Shown here: piece by piece, positions 43,840-55,559 of the stretch | Position numbering within the stretch: position 1 is the stretch's first letter | Layout: every line of letters begins with the position of its first letter | Source of the DNA: Laccaria trichodermophora | Taxonomy: Eukaryota; Basidiomycota; Agaricomycetes; Agaricales; Hydnangiaceae | Reading direction: 5' to 3' | Length of the DNA: 64,000 nt | Assembly (NCBI GenBank): GCA_018417955.1 | Contig: JACTVC010000028.1 | Location: 496,001-560,000, forward strand | Notes under the pieces: model-generated | The model's database searches: none | The model's input: the letters and a program-made list of their open reading frames with translations, nothing else | What the model was told of the DNA's origin: nothing | Program-made: the position numbers and the translations under genes

Positions 43840-45095
43840 TGCACACGTACCACCTCACCCCACATCTGACATACCACCCTACACACATCAGTACTCTCAC
43901 ACTCGTAAAACGAACAATGCACCTCGACCCACTTGTATCGCTCTGTACGGAGTTCCATCTGCTCGATCTCTTTCGTGGGCCATACGAATGTTGACACGCC
44001 GTGGTAAGCTGCGGCGTTGAACCATGGTAGACCATCTTGTAGGGATGAGGGCAGGGGCAGGGAAAGACGCAGGAGGTGAAGGTGGAGAAGATAAGTTGAG
44101 GATACCGATGAAGAAGAAAAGTTTGCAGAGCTTGAGTTGAATTTGGAATGGGGAGATTTCGGAGACAAATTTAGTTGTTCACGCTGTTGCATTGGTAGGT
44201 CCACCCTTCCTCTGACGACGACGACTCGCTAACCTGAATAAAGAAAGGCCCAATCGCAAGCCCAACGACCCAACATCACCCACATCCCATCAAACCTCCT
44301 CACCGACAGCACTTTCCTCAACTCTCTCCACTCACACGTCAACACACGGATCAATGCAATCCAAACGCGCGGTGACCAAGCTCACGAGAGACGTTCCTCC
44401 AACATAAGGTAACATAGCAAGAGATCAACTCTAATTGAGTCTCGAGAGCGTATCGGAGGGGGTAGAGGTGCAGTTGAGGAGCGAGGAGGTGGGGATGGTT
44501 ATGGATGGAGGAATTGTTACATACGATTTGATCGGGTTGAAGGATCCTACGGAACTTGGTGGGTCGCCTCTTCTTTTTATTTTGGAATAAACGAAGCTGA
44601 TGGATACATAATGGCAGTCCACAAGTTACAACTAACTACTAATGATAGACTTTCCGCTCAACGACCTCCTCTCCTCCACCTCGACAAAGTAAATACATAA
44701 ATCACTCACACTCATCATCGATTCATCTCCCACCTAAACAGAAAACTCAAACTATCCTCCTACCCAATCTGTCGAGTCTCCACTTGTCGAATCAATCTCA
44801 CAGATTTCAACGGCGTCCCTCTCTGGATCTTAACATCCTACCAGCTGGCATACCCACCCCACATTTGAACGTCTTCTTGAACAAACGTTGACCTGACGAG
44901 GAAGAGGAGTAAGAAGTCTCTTACGATAAAGGTTGTTCCAGCGCATGAGAAGATTGTGTGAGGAATTTGAGGGAGTGGAGGAAGCATTATGAGCAGTTGG
45001 CGAAAGAAAGGGTGGGAGGGGGATGCATATGGAGGACTCAGGAGGAGGTTAAGGAGGCCTACGAGGTTGTTAAACGGGAACAGGCGTACCCCACC
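43840..45095 (+). pseudogene. Cytoplasmic dynein heavy chain, N-terminal tail fragment (copy 1)
   Basis: Translated pieces in changing frames follow the order of a fungal dynein-1 heavy chain tail: TLVKRTMHLDPL, HAVVSCGVEPW, GIPMKKKSLQSL, SNLLTDSTFLNSLHSHVNT, EGVEVQLRSEEVGMVMDG, IDFPLNDLLSSTSTK, KLKLSSYPICRVST, TRKRSKKSLTIKVVPAHEK, NLREWRKHYEQLAKE and TQEEVKEAYEVVKR. Several stops and frame changes cannot be explained by introns alone, so I call it a pseudogene. Only the tail (DHC_N1-like, cargo and dimerisation region) is present, with no motor domain. The match rests on remembered conserved strings of the family. After EVVKR the sequence continues into unrelated coding-like DNA (SKRNAAVAFS), a junction shared with copy 2. 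Confidence 0.62.
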
Positions 45096-45195
45096 CCATC
45101 TACCTCGACTTCGTCAAATTGCCCCTCACCCTCACATCTAAGAGGAACGCGGCTGTTGCATTTTCTACTACGAGCGCAAGTGGGACAACTGGTGG

Positions 45196-45853
45196 TCAAC
45201 AATATCTAACCCAGGTATGTATAGCCACCCTCTTATCACTATCTCTAATTCATCGAGCCCTGATTCATCCCCTCATTCTATCTAGTCACTTTGCTTTGCG
45301 CAAGAAACGAATTTTTTCAAAGTCAGAGACTTGACGCAAATATCAGTTCTTAAATCTCTGCTGAATAGGAAAATCATGCATCAGGGCCTATGGTATACAC
45401 TCTCTGTGTTATGGCGTAGGGATGCACACACACACCTTCTCGCATAGAGTTTCGCCCCGCCCCCCTCCCCCATCTATCGGCCCTGTCGTCCTTCCATCGC
45501 GCTCACCGATACCACCTTCTGCGACAAATGTTTCCACGTTCGCCGCAACAGCCTTCCTATCGGAGCAAACTCAACTTGTTCAATACAATGTGAGTAAGCC
45601 CATGCTCCCATGCCGACGCTAGCGCTCGCTGCACAAGGCTTGCGTGCCTGGCGCTATCTGAATTATTCATGCAGCGCCCATGAGATACGATTTCTCATCT
45701 CCTTTGACGCCTTGAGTTGTTTCTCCGACTGGTCGCTCAGTCGTAGGGTAAGTCAACGTCAACGTTGACGCTCTCTCTCAAGGGTGTTGAAGATTATTGT
45801 GATGAACTAAAAATGATGGGAAAAGTCGAATACCTCCAGTATCGTCGTCGAAC
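45196..45853. other. Spacer, 3' flank of WD40-like gene E
   Basis: Matches 56440-57027 of the second duplication copy (for example GCTAGCGCTC and TTTGACGCCTTGAGT). No gene supported. Confidence 0.5.
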
Positions 45854-47258
45854 CTACTCCTCCCCAAGCCACCACTCTACCCCCATACTTCTCTGGAAGT
45901 CCCATTCAAACAGAATCCCTTCTACAGAAGCATACATACTTCTTCCGCACGGATCGAAGAATAAAGTGCTTGCCCGACTCCATCTATTATCTCTGTCGGT
46001 TTTAGGGAAGTAGAGAGTTTCTTCCATCTCAAAGGATGTTGCGTCGACCAAGTGAATTATTTTATGACCCGAAATATCATTCTGAAAATCATTTATTCAA
46101 ACAGTAGGAATGAGAGTGCAAAGTGTGAACTTACCTCCACGAACACCAAAACTTCCTTCCCTGAAATTCCACTGTGAAATTGAAGAATGAATATGGACCA
46201 GTCGTCATGCCTTGAAGCATCCGCCATAAATACGCCGAGCGGAACTTTACTTCGGACATCCCAGACTGACACTACGCCATCGGCGGTAGCTATAGCGAAC
46301 TTGTACCCATCTGCAGAAAATGCATGTAATGGTCCCCCGAGTGATTCAATCGCCTCTTGACGGTTGGATTTGTTGGGATTCGAGGGCATTGACATGCGGC
46401 TAACGAAAGAAAAATCCATGTTTGTTTCGCTTGAGCTGGTGGACAAAATGTCGATCATTTTGATATTCTTGTCCACACTGAGGAGAATGCGCCTGTCGGG
46501 AGACAATCCAACTTCAAGTGCCGTTGGGTAAATAGGCTATTACACGAAAAGATACGACAAACCTAAATGGTCGAGGTAACGGTTATAGTTCAATGTCCCA
46601 GCCTCGATTAACGGGTAGTCTGCTTCAGTTGAGACATCGAACAACTTCATATGAGTTTTATGATCCACTCCGAATGTTATTCCTAGAGTATTCGTATGCG
46701 AGGTCATCAACTGCAAGTGATTAATATCCCAGTGACCCCGATCATTATAAGTCCATAAAGCAGGACCAAGGCGGTAAGAGCGAATTTCGTGGATTGATAG
46801 GTATAGATAAAGCGGGGTACCAGTATTGTCGTCATCTTGATATCTCTCTGGGAAATACTTCGCCATGAGGAGTATTTGGCAGTTGTCTTTGATTGGAACG
46901 AGCTCAACACTGACCCCCATCGACGATCGTTCAAGGTTTGCAACAACCCGCGCCTAGTAGAAAGTGTCTCAGTCATTTCGCTCAACATATATATGAGGGG
47001 TTTGCAGACGAACGTTGTGGATGCCAGAAGAATAAAGGTGATGCTCAATAATCAGATTGTGTCGGATATAGTAAATTATGCCCTTGCGGAGGGGACATTG
47101 AAAATTCGGCCAGATGCTGTCGTCAAGGATTGAAATTTGATTCAAGCATTTCAAATAAATGACTCTCACTGTTCCTCATCCAAAATAACAAATTTTCTCG
47201 GGAGTCCTGATTTGAATAACCTCGAGTCGTTCTTGCCATTACATGTTGAGGGAGACAT
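45854..47258 (-). CDS. WD40-like protein, copy E, intact
   Basis: Five exons: 47258-47170, 47116-47014, 46953-46563, 46511-46135 and 46081-45854. They sum to 1188 nt (395 aa plus stop), with GT-AG introns of 51-60 nt and no stops. It starts MSPSTCNGKNDSRLFKS; then WPNFQCPLRKGIIYYI, VELVPIKDNCQILLMAKY, LYLYLSIHEIRSYRLGPALW and FDVSTEADYPLIEAG. A clear WD repeat lies at about residues 255-285 (AFSADGYKFAIATADGVVSVWD). A second follows in the last exon (LFFDPCGRSMYASVEGILFE, then WD), ending EWWLGEE. It probably folds as a small or partial beta-propeller used for protein contacts. No catalytic motif, signal peptide or membrane segment was seen. A close paralogue (F) lies 11 kb away at the same relative place; more distant copies A-D and G are broken. 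Function unknown. Confidence 0.82.
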
Positions 47259-49090
47259 CTGCTGCTTCGATGGGGTGGGTGTGTTGGTACCAGCATGCCA
47301 AGCGCTTTTTGAAGTTTTTTACACTCTGAGAAAGCCCCCAACTCGCGCTTATCTCAATTCTGAAAAATTGTACAGATCCGGTAGTACTTAATGGGGGTAG
47401 CGGCAAACATTAAGCCAAGATCGAATCTTGAAGTTTGATGATAGGCTGGAATTTCACCTTCGCGGAAAGAATGTTTGAGTAGTTCCGTAGTCACTCCTTC
47501 AATATTCCGTAGCAGGTCGTCATCATGCGATTTATTGTGACGACGGCGAAGATTATGTTAGATTAGACTATGTATTTATGTAGCCAGCTATCATCTATTT
47601 GCAATGACCTAGGGCCCCTGTTCAACCCGAGCGCTCGCGCGACCTCAGATTTTTAACACTTGACGGATCCGGCAATGAAATAGGCTTCAGAAATCCATAA
47701 GCCCAACGCGTGTCAAAAATCTCGACACAGAAACTTCCGTGATCTCCAAGACATTTCCAATGAAGTTTAGAAGCGCAGATCAGAACTGTGGTAGTACCGA
47801 ACACCGCTGTAGTCCGTTATAGTCATGATATCACACATTCACGTTTATCAATCCGTATGAATCCTGATTGAAGTCATGACGACAATATCAAAAATTTCGC
47901 GAAGGCTGTTGACAGATACATGTGATAGATGTCATGCTGATTCCTCCCTTTCACAGAAGAGTGATGTTGGCAGTGAAATGAAAATTCTCAGAAAGGGTGG
48001 CGAAAGCCAAAAAAAGGAAAGCGAATTTCTGGGAAGAGTGTAGCATTTTCAGGAGCATAGAATACAACTACCCTCCACTTCCCTATGACTCTCATGGCAA
48101 GCCAAAATAAGGGAGGGCTCCGCAAAGGTTCCTTGAACCACACACACCCACCGGAGAGAAAGTCACAAGAATGAAATCTCACCGATGGATCATGACACGC
48201 AAATACTGCTGATGTTGAAAGGAGGGGTTGAGAAGTTGGCGCGTCGGGTGGGGACGGTGATGTCGAGAAGGAGGAATCAGTGCGGGGAGAAGCAACAGGG
48301 TCGCCATGATGGCGGTGAAGCGCTTAAGTCAATGTGTTCCTTGATAAGCAATGACGGAGGTGGAGACTAATAAGGCAACTTGAAACATAGGGAATATTCT
48401 GTTCTCTGCTGCTGATAACTTCCGTTCATTCGGAAATGAAATTAGATATTACGGCCATCTTGTGGCCCTGCCTCTCGTAATAGTGATTGTAGAAGCCGCG
48501 GCGTTTGAAACTTAGTATTGGAATCACTGATTAGAGCGACTGCAGATAATATTTGTGATGTTGCAACCAAGGCCCTAGTAAAGAAAAGTGTTGTTTGTAC
48601 TGTACTGACCAGTGACAATCCTACTTCGATGGTTGGATTCCTGGACGGGTGAGTATCCATGGGCTCTCAACGTTCAACGTTCAACCTTAACCTTGGATCA
48701 CATTCTCAGAGCTCATTTTAATATCTATACAAGGAGATTCATTGCTCCTTAGTACACTGCTTCAATAGTACGATAACCCAAGAAGACTGTACCCCAAATT
48801 CATTTCTACTCATTGCATTACTGGGGAGGCCAACTCCGAGATCGGATTATCTTGGGATTATCGCAAAATAAAATAAGGACATGCGCAGCCCAAAAGCCAA
48901 CACGGAATCGTATGGTTTTTATGTGTTTATTCTCCAAGCGCTGAGTGTACGGGATCACAAAGGCTTCATTAAACACGCTCGGCCAAAGGGTTGTTGCTGC
49001 AACTATCTTAAGCCTTTGACATAGATCACTGGCAATTACTACTCATCGGGTATGCAAACCGACATTATTGGTGATGTTGAAGCTCGACTC
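47259..49090. other. Spacer upstream of gene E
   Basis: The first part matches 58490-59600 of the second duplication copy. Open frames are short and unrecognised. From about 48700 the similarity is lost. Confidence 0.5.
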
Positions 49091-49277
49091 AGGACCCCCG
49101 AAAATCCTGCTAAATGGTAGATACGGATCCGGACAGAAATTTTGAAAATGGGGGTGCTAGGCTAGAGACAAACCGGACAGGTTTTCGACAAAATTAGCAA
49201 AATGCTAGATACAAAATCTGGACAGCTTTACAAGGAGGTTGACAGGCTAGATACCTAACCGGAGATGTATGGTCGCA

Positions 49278-49343
49278 TAGTGCAGTGGATAACCGTAGGC
49301 GCATCAACCTATGGTTGAATCTATGTAGTCTGCCGTTTGAACC
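49278..49343 (+). other. tRNA-like pol III promoter inside the TIR element
   Basis: A-box-like TAGTGCAGTGG at 49278-49288 fits TRGYNNARNNG. B-box-like GTTTGAACC at 49335-49343 differs by one base from GWTCRANNC. Spacing is tRNA-like but the ends do not pair as an acceptor stem, so this is probably a tRNA relic or SINE head captured by the element. Confidence 0.5.
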
Positions 49344-49394
49344 CTGTTGTCAACTTTTTATTTTTGTTTTTTCAACATGCGATCAGGTACCGAA

Positions 49395-50033
49395 TGATAT
49401 ATTGAAAACAATGTGGCATGAAATGTGCAGTAAAACCATGCATTCAAGTGTTATAGCCCTCGACGCTGAAGGTGTTTTCAAAGAATCAGATTGGATTGGA
49501 GTCCAGAAAAACTACCAAGATGTACCGCCCGAAACGCTGTACTGCAAGTCCCGGAGTCACAATCCCAACAACTATTCCCTTCTTACGAACTCCCAGTCGC
49601 CAAATTCCTGGAGTTTGCATTGCCCAAAATGACGAAGGGTGTCATTGGAATGAAAACAAATGTCTGGTTTAGTGCCGATGCACCGCACACAGATACAGAG
49701 TGCCTTCGAACACGACCTGTACCCCAAAAAAAATTCATCGGACAGCTCCTGGACGACTTCGGGCAAGCCTGGCTTGATGGGGCGAAGTCAGTGGTGGATC
49801 CGAGATTCAACGACGGCCGTGACCGTCTCCCACTGTGGACAATCCTTGCTTGGAAGCGAATGGCGGTCCTGACCAAGGAGCAGAGAAGTGGGCAGCGAGT
49901 TACCAGTGGTTGGAGAAACAGAGAAGTCGAGGAAAGGAGGGAGGCGAAACACAGAGAGTTGACGAAGCAATCACGGCTCTCGGCACACGGAAGCGCCAAA
50001 AGGCTGAGGACGGTGTGTAGTTTAGTAATTTAG
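49395..50033 (+). pseudogene. Captured gene fragment in the TIR element
   Basis: Coding-like stretches in order: ILKTMWHEMCSKTMHSSV, LPVAKFLEFALPKMTKGVIG, FIGQLLDDFGQAWLDGAKS and DRLPLWTILAWKRMAVLTKE. After a one-base frame change near 49885 they continue KWAASYQWLEKQRSR and ITALGTRKRQKAEDGV. The LPLWxLxxW...WxxxxxWL pattern is reminiscent of proteins found beside Ulp1-like proteases in basidiomycete transposons, a weak memory-based hint. No catalytic domain is present. Confidence 0.4.
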
Positions 50034-50258
50034 CCAGATTTCCACTTTTCCTTCAAATTCCAATCCTCTGGAGGCCAGATACTAGATTCTGGACAAACTT
50101 GGGCCCTAAATACGGCTAGATACGTAGTCCGGACAAAATTTTTATATTATGACTAGGCTAGATAAAATCCGGACAGAGTTCGCCAAAATTGGTACGGACA
50201 AGAATCTGAAAATCGGCCATTTTAGTATCTACCATTTAGCAGGATTTTCGGGGGTCCT

Positions 50259-52429
50259 CTCGACTCTCGAGATCGTAGACGCTGCCTTGGCTTCGTGCTT
50301 CAGCTAATTTGGCCCACCGAGAAGTCACCTTATTGCCTTTCAAACCTGGAGATGACTCGAGATTCCTGCAAAGAACGCTAACATCCGTTGACTTAGTCCA
50401 TTCCTCCACCTCGGCCGAAAACTCGCTATCTCTCATTCTCATCAATTACGCAAACTAGAGGACGTGCACAAAATATCTCTCACCATCGCATCACGTTGAG
50501 GTTGGAGCAAGGAGATGGGGGCAGCTTCTCTCAGGGATATCAAAAGGTAATTTCATGATCAGAGCCCATTTCTGGGGGGGGGAATCTGATGAAAGGCATT
50601 GGTGGATTCAGAAGTCCCTTAAATATTATCTCCCACCCTCTCAAACCCCTGGCAATAAAGTTAAGTACTCCCCGCGCGGCTGAGGTCGCGCACTTCCTTT
50701 TAAACCCTGGCGGCACCCGTTCCTGTTTCACGGTACTTGGAGCGCTCCGATATCATTACGCACGCCAAGTTTTGGATGAAGCGAATATGGCAGGGAAATC
50801 GACCCGTCGAAGGCAGCTGCGCATGCTCGAGCCAATGGCAGCGGGGTTAAGGTGGAAAGAGTGGACGATTGAATATAGGCATTTGATTGGGCTCTCGGCC
50901 GATTGCAATGGTGACCTTGAGGATTGAGAAGCTAAGTTTGATGCGGATTTTGACAAGCTAGCTAAACAATTACCGAAAGGTGAAGGTAATGGAATCAATG
51001 CAGATGTTCCTCTTGAGCAAGCTTTTGACATCACTGACCTTCATAATTTTTGCGCAGGTTTAAAAATTAACACCTCTCATTATTGACGATGCAAGTCGCT
51101 GCCGCCGCTGAGGCAAGCAATTCCAACGATGACTGGGGTGCTAATTCGCTAATGAGGTCACTAGCTGAAATCGGTATAGATTCTAGAATTGCTCATTCAT
51201 CTGGCAACTTTGCCAGCACTCACCAAGTTCCCTCCTCGGCTCGCCAGGCCGACAAGTGGCAAATGGTTTCTATGGGTTTGTATCCAAAGGGCGCTCGACT
51301 GCATTTTTCCAGAGAATTAATGGGCCGCTCAAGGAGGACGGACCGAGTGGAAAAAGCCCTCCCGTTGATTTTGCGTGTGGACTTTGAGCAGGGTAGAAGG
51401 ATATGCTGTGCCACGAAGGGGAAAATTTCAGGCACCTTGCTGCCAAAGAGTGCGAGAGCAAAGAAACCACAATGTGTTGTGTAGTGGGAGCGGGGCTTGT
51501 CTGGTTTTCTTTTTGGGATTGAAACCTCGATCGCATTCTCTTCGAACTCCTCCTGCTCCCCACTTTTATCATACCTCCCCCTATCTGCTTCGAACTCAAG
51601 CCTTTGGCATCCCCCCTCTCTGCCCTTGTCATCGTCCCTAACCGCGCCTACGACACCCCCCCTCCGCAATGACCTTCCGCCATTCCAAACCGACCTTTAC
51701 ATTTCAGAACAAATCTACCGTACTCAAACCGCTGAGCCCAAGGGCCCAGGCACGGGGGGTTTGTCCTTTTAGTCTCATATATTCGCAGGCCGCTGTTGAG
51801 GATCCAAAAATCGGTTGCCAGTGGTGTGGGGTTCGAGCTCCAGCCAAGGAGGGGCATTTAGTCACTGGCATCCAGTCTGGAATGCATTGCGCGACGTAGC
51901 CTGTAGGTCGCACCTACGCTCTTTTAAAGTCCCGGGGGCTTTACCCACCCAGATTAGCAGCCTTCCAAGCCGACCGCACGTCTACGCCCCTGCGGATGGA
52001 ACCGTCTCTTTGAGCAACTGACAGGATGTGTGGCTGGGGTGGGTTGATCCATGGTGAGGCAGACGAGACACAACAAGATCGACAGGGACGAGACAGAAGG
52101 GTTCGCGAATGAATTAGGAGGGCGGCTAGATCTGAGAGGGTTATTAGCTTCTCGTTTCCAGTTGTGCCGCACTGCGAGGCAAGGCCGTAATAGGACCGTT
52201 TGACCAGGACTCTGTAGATAGCAGGAATCCACGTAACCCCATGTACTTTGCAGGGCGACCGAACGCAGTTTCCAGAGTCCGCTCTTGCGGTTTTGATTGT
52301 GCAGAGGCGAAAAGGAAAATAAGAGATGTGTCAAGGAGACAACCGATAGGCATATGGAGACCAACGCGACCTTTCTCCTCACAAACACGATGAGCAGACT
52401 AGAGCTGGCCAGACATTCGTCTGGTCAGC
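50259..52429. other. Duplicated unrecognised region, copy 1
   Basis: About 50590-52140 aligns with 60000-61290 (for example GGCAGGGAAATC...CGTCGAA and ACGGACCGAGT). Neither strand gives a protein I recognise. One + frame (LRMLEPMAAGLRWKEWTIEY, 50790-50927) is only partly kept in the other copy. Confidence 0.45.
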
Positions 52430-52650
52430 CTCACATCTTATCAGGCTGGTTTTCATTCCGCCTGTCGCATATCCCAAGTCATTTACCAGTATCTTGAAAT
52501 AGAAAAGTAGCATGCATCAGTATTCATCAAGAGAAAATTGACCAACCAGTCCACGCCGTAAAAAAAACGCCACGTCCGCAATCTCTGTCGGGGAATCGAA
52601 CCCAGCTTGCCCGTTTGAGTTCGGCCTCCTTTTGGATGGGAAATACAAGG
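52430..52650 (-). repeat. tRNA-Asp-like dispersed repeat (SINE-like), copy 2
   Basis: Same structure as 23690-23940: minus-strand tRNA-like 3' half (GGGTTCGATTCCCC, GACAGAGA) followed by TTTTCTATTTCAAGATACTGG. The B-box-like GGTTCGATTCC is better preserved than in copy 1; the 5' part of the head is lost. Confidence 0.55.
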
Positions 52651-53504
52651 GTAAAAACGTAACTCTCCGATGCTGGGCTGTGGGGAATTTAGAAAAGTTC
52701 AGCCAAATGCAATTTACATGGACCTCAGTGCATTCAACAGGATTCAGATTGATCTCAAGGTCTTCTGGCCAGATAGTTGAGATTTGGGCAAAGTTAATTT
52801 ACCGCAATAAATAGAGAGGAGGAGATTGGGAGGAGATAGCCTCAGCAAAGCCACAGCTGGGAGAGATCATTGGCATGGATCTGGTGTGACAGTTACGGCG
52901 TTATCTGTCACGGCCCTCACCTACGTCACGGTTGACCCGCACACCAACCGCACAGATCCCTGAGTTCTCCCTTAATTCTCCTTTAATCACGTCTTTCAGA
53001 AATTTCAGAACGATGCAAAGGTCCTTGGGCCGCGACCATCGTTCTTTTGGGGGCGAAACAACGTGAGCTTGCGTGGATACCAAAACGTGTAAGTACTCCT
53101 CCGAGTCGTTGAAGGATCAGAGCAAGGGATTGATAAAATAATGTGCGCGTTTGTTTTATAGGTTGTGAGAGACGATGACGACTGATACGGGCGTACAGCA
53201 TTATTTCACGAGTTATAGGAAGACGTTCTACCTAGAGGGTCTTTCACAGTCTCTCTTTTCTCTTTGGAGAACATCAAAAATGAATCCACATCACCCCCTC
53301 CTTCCGAAGGTCCTGTTTTGTGGACCCCACAACGCCAGCTACGAACCGGGCACCATCACGACCCACCACAATCAGAATCACAAACCCAGAGGCTCTCTTT
53401 CGATACAGACATCTTTCGGACGTACTTGCTCGCCCTATTACCACCCATCATTGGTGCTTTTCCGAGTTGGACTCGCTGTTCGATGACGAGGTTTAAAGTT
53501 GCAT

Positions 53505-54700
53505 GGGAAGCTTGTGGAACAGGTGAAGGATTTTAGGGAGTGGAGGCAGCAGTTGGATGTTATAACAGGTTTGACAAAGGGTTGGGGGTTAGCCTTGGGG
53601 AGCGGGAGGAGCGGGAGGAGCGGCAGGGGGATGGATCTGGGGGGGGTATGGAGGCTTTGATGTTGTTAAGCAGATTGATGTTCTGGATGTTGATGTCGGT
53701 TAGTCCCTTTCTTTTCTCTCTCTCCTTATACAGGCTCATGTGGGTATTAAATGCAGAGGGCGCCGAGATATGGGTAACAGCTGAAAAGGCGCACAGCGAG
53801 CGCGTGTCCCAGTCGACAACCAGATTATTGCAAGGCTCAGGGACAGACTTGGCACGATGCGGAATGCAAATGAGATGTTTAATGTGCTTTTCGTTAGGCC
53901 AAAGGTATGTGCTTTCTTTGCCTATTGTGCCCTTTCTGCTGAACGACATTCGTGTAGATTTGTGGCGCGATACTGGACAACTAATCGATTCGGTAAAGGC
54001 ATTTACACGACAAGGTAACCCTCATCCTCCCGGTTTCCCATCCACCTCCAATTACTGATCTAATTGGCCACCAGTTCAAAGCCCAATACCGCTTCGCTGA
54101 AGCCTACCGCGTGGCATAAATGTGCGACCTACCCCCAATAGCAGAGCCATCATTTGGGCCCGCCAAATCGAACAACAATATATGAAATGCGTTGAAGACG
54201 TCCTTGGAAAAGATTGCGACCTCTACGCAGAAGGTCAAAACTCCAATCCGAATCCTCAGCATTCTGCAAAAAAAAAAACTAGACACCCAACCCATATTCG
54301 ACGCATGGCTGCACGACATCAACCGTCGGGATATGGGCGTTGGCGGGCGTTTATCATAGTGCAGATGGGAGGGATAATCGGCATGTACAGTTTGTGAGGG
54401 AGTCTGCGAGTGTCATTTCTGTGCTCAGGTTTGTTCTTGTGTTTACCTCTCTCTACGCTGTGCTGATGCCATTGGTCGATATAGGACAAAACGAACATTG
54501 TGATTGATCTGTACAAGGACATCCTACGCTCAGCGGAAGACATCTCGATGTGCTCATATATCTCTGAAGCGTTCTCAGAGCTACTACGCAAGGTGCGGGC
54601 TGCCGTACGTACGGTATCCCCCTTCCCTTCACTACCATAAGCCTGATGGCCCTGCAGATCGACCGCCTGAACCTGGAAGGATACGCGAACCTCGAACAAT
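53505..54700 (+). pseudogene. Dynein heavy chain tail, middle fragment (copy 1)
   Basis: Pieces in order, in varying frames: KLVEQVKDFREWRQQLDVIT, GFDVVKQIDVLDVDVG, EGAEIWVTAEKAHSERVS, IARLRDRLGTMRNANEMF, ALFVRPK-like, [54 protein letters not shown] and IDRLNLEGYANLE. This is the known linear order of the dynein-1 tail. Frameshifts (around 53820 and in the segment after 54250) make it non-functional. It ends abruptly at about 54700, where the sequence passes into WD40-like copy G. Confidence 0.65.
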
Positions 54701-54957
54701 TGACCTCATGTTTTCCGGAGGAATGGATGTTGTGCTCGAATATTGCACCGTCCCGGCGATAACAAATGAACCCCTTTCGAAGAGGACAATGAAGGTCGCG
54801 AATTCGAGATTCTTCGTAATGTGTGAATCTGGAAAGTGGACGATAAGTAGTGTTCGAGTTTAATTACATATACAACAAAATCTCACGAATTGCGGTCAAC
54901 GAGGATGGTCTTTTTGGGAATCCTCGACTTCAGGAATGGTGAAGGCGGTTCATCCAT
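54701..54957 (-). pseudogene. WD40-like family fragment G (5' end only)
   Basis: Minus strand: ATG at 54957 (MDEPPSPFLKSRIPKKTILV), intron, then the start of exon 2 up to the KHE-type exon end. A shortened version of the core promoter block lies at 54994-55004 (TTATATGG). The gene is cut at about 54700 by the dynein fragment, in opposite orientation. Confidence 0.65.
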
Positions 54958-55264
54958 TGCTGGCTCATGAGAGTAGATAAGGAAAAGTGCTCTTCCATAT
55001 AAGCGTGTTCTGGGGCTGAGCAAGATTGTCGGACTTAAGGACAGCTCAGCGCTCAGCTGCGAGCTCAGTTGCAGGTGTCAAGGTGCGCGGGGTACTAGTT
55101 TGGATGTTGAGCGTGCGGTGGCTTTGATCATCGTACGTGGTTTTTGCTGTAAAACTGCTTCCAGTTTTCCTACGCTTGGAAGTGACCAACGGGGGCGGCG
55201 GATAGTGGAAAATGTACCTCACCTTTCCAAGGGAGTGCGGTGCCCCTGCCTTATAGCCTTATAA

Positions 55265-55415
55265 GGTATATTTTCCCTGAATCTATGTTTTTTCAATGTT
55301 TTCGTAGGCTGAGGACGAGAAGGTCAATTTTCAGCAACCATCAAAGTCCTTCCTCCGTTCTGGCCCTCAGCAACCTTCAAAAACCCAGTGCGTGGGTCGT
55401 ATATGACATCGTGAG
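55265..55415 (-). pseudogene. Unrecognised coding fragment upstream of dynein copy 2
   Basis: Paralogue of 43450-43599: VIYDPRTGFLKVAEGQNGG and TKTLKKHRFRENIPYK on the minus strand, with one stop between them. Function unknown. Confidence 0.4.
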
Positions 55416-55559
55416 TAAGAGCCGGGGTCAATAGGCGGCAATAGTTGATTACAAGCGCCTCGCTGGTCTCTGTTCTGTTCTCTGCGCGATTTTCGGTCGT
55501 CCTATTCATACATTCACGTAAACTTTCATGGAGAAACAATGCAAATGACAGAGGAACAC

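Larger units (their letters stand above)
49091..50258. mobile_element. 1168-bp TIR element with 8-bp target duplication
   Basis: Perfect 34-bp terminal inverted repeats (49091-49124 and 50225-50258) begin AGGACCCCCGAAAATCC. Both sides are flanked by CTCGACTC (49083-49090 and 50259-50266). The subterminal zones carry repeated GCTAGATAC and CCGGACA motifs in opposite orientation at the two ends. An 8-bp duplication fits hAT-type elements, although the termini are not the usual hAT consensus. No transposase is encoded; it carries a gene fragment and a pol III-like block, so it is a gene-capturing non-autonomous element. Confidence 0.9.
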
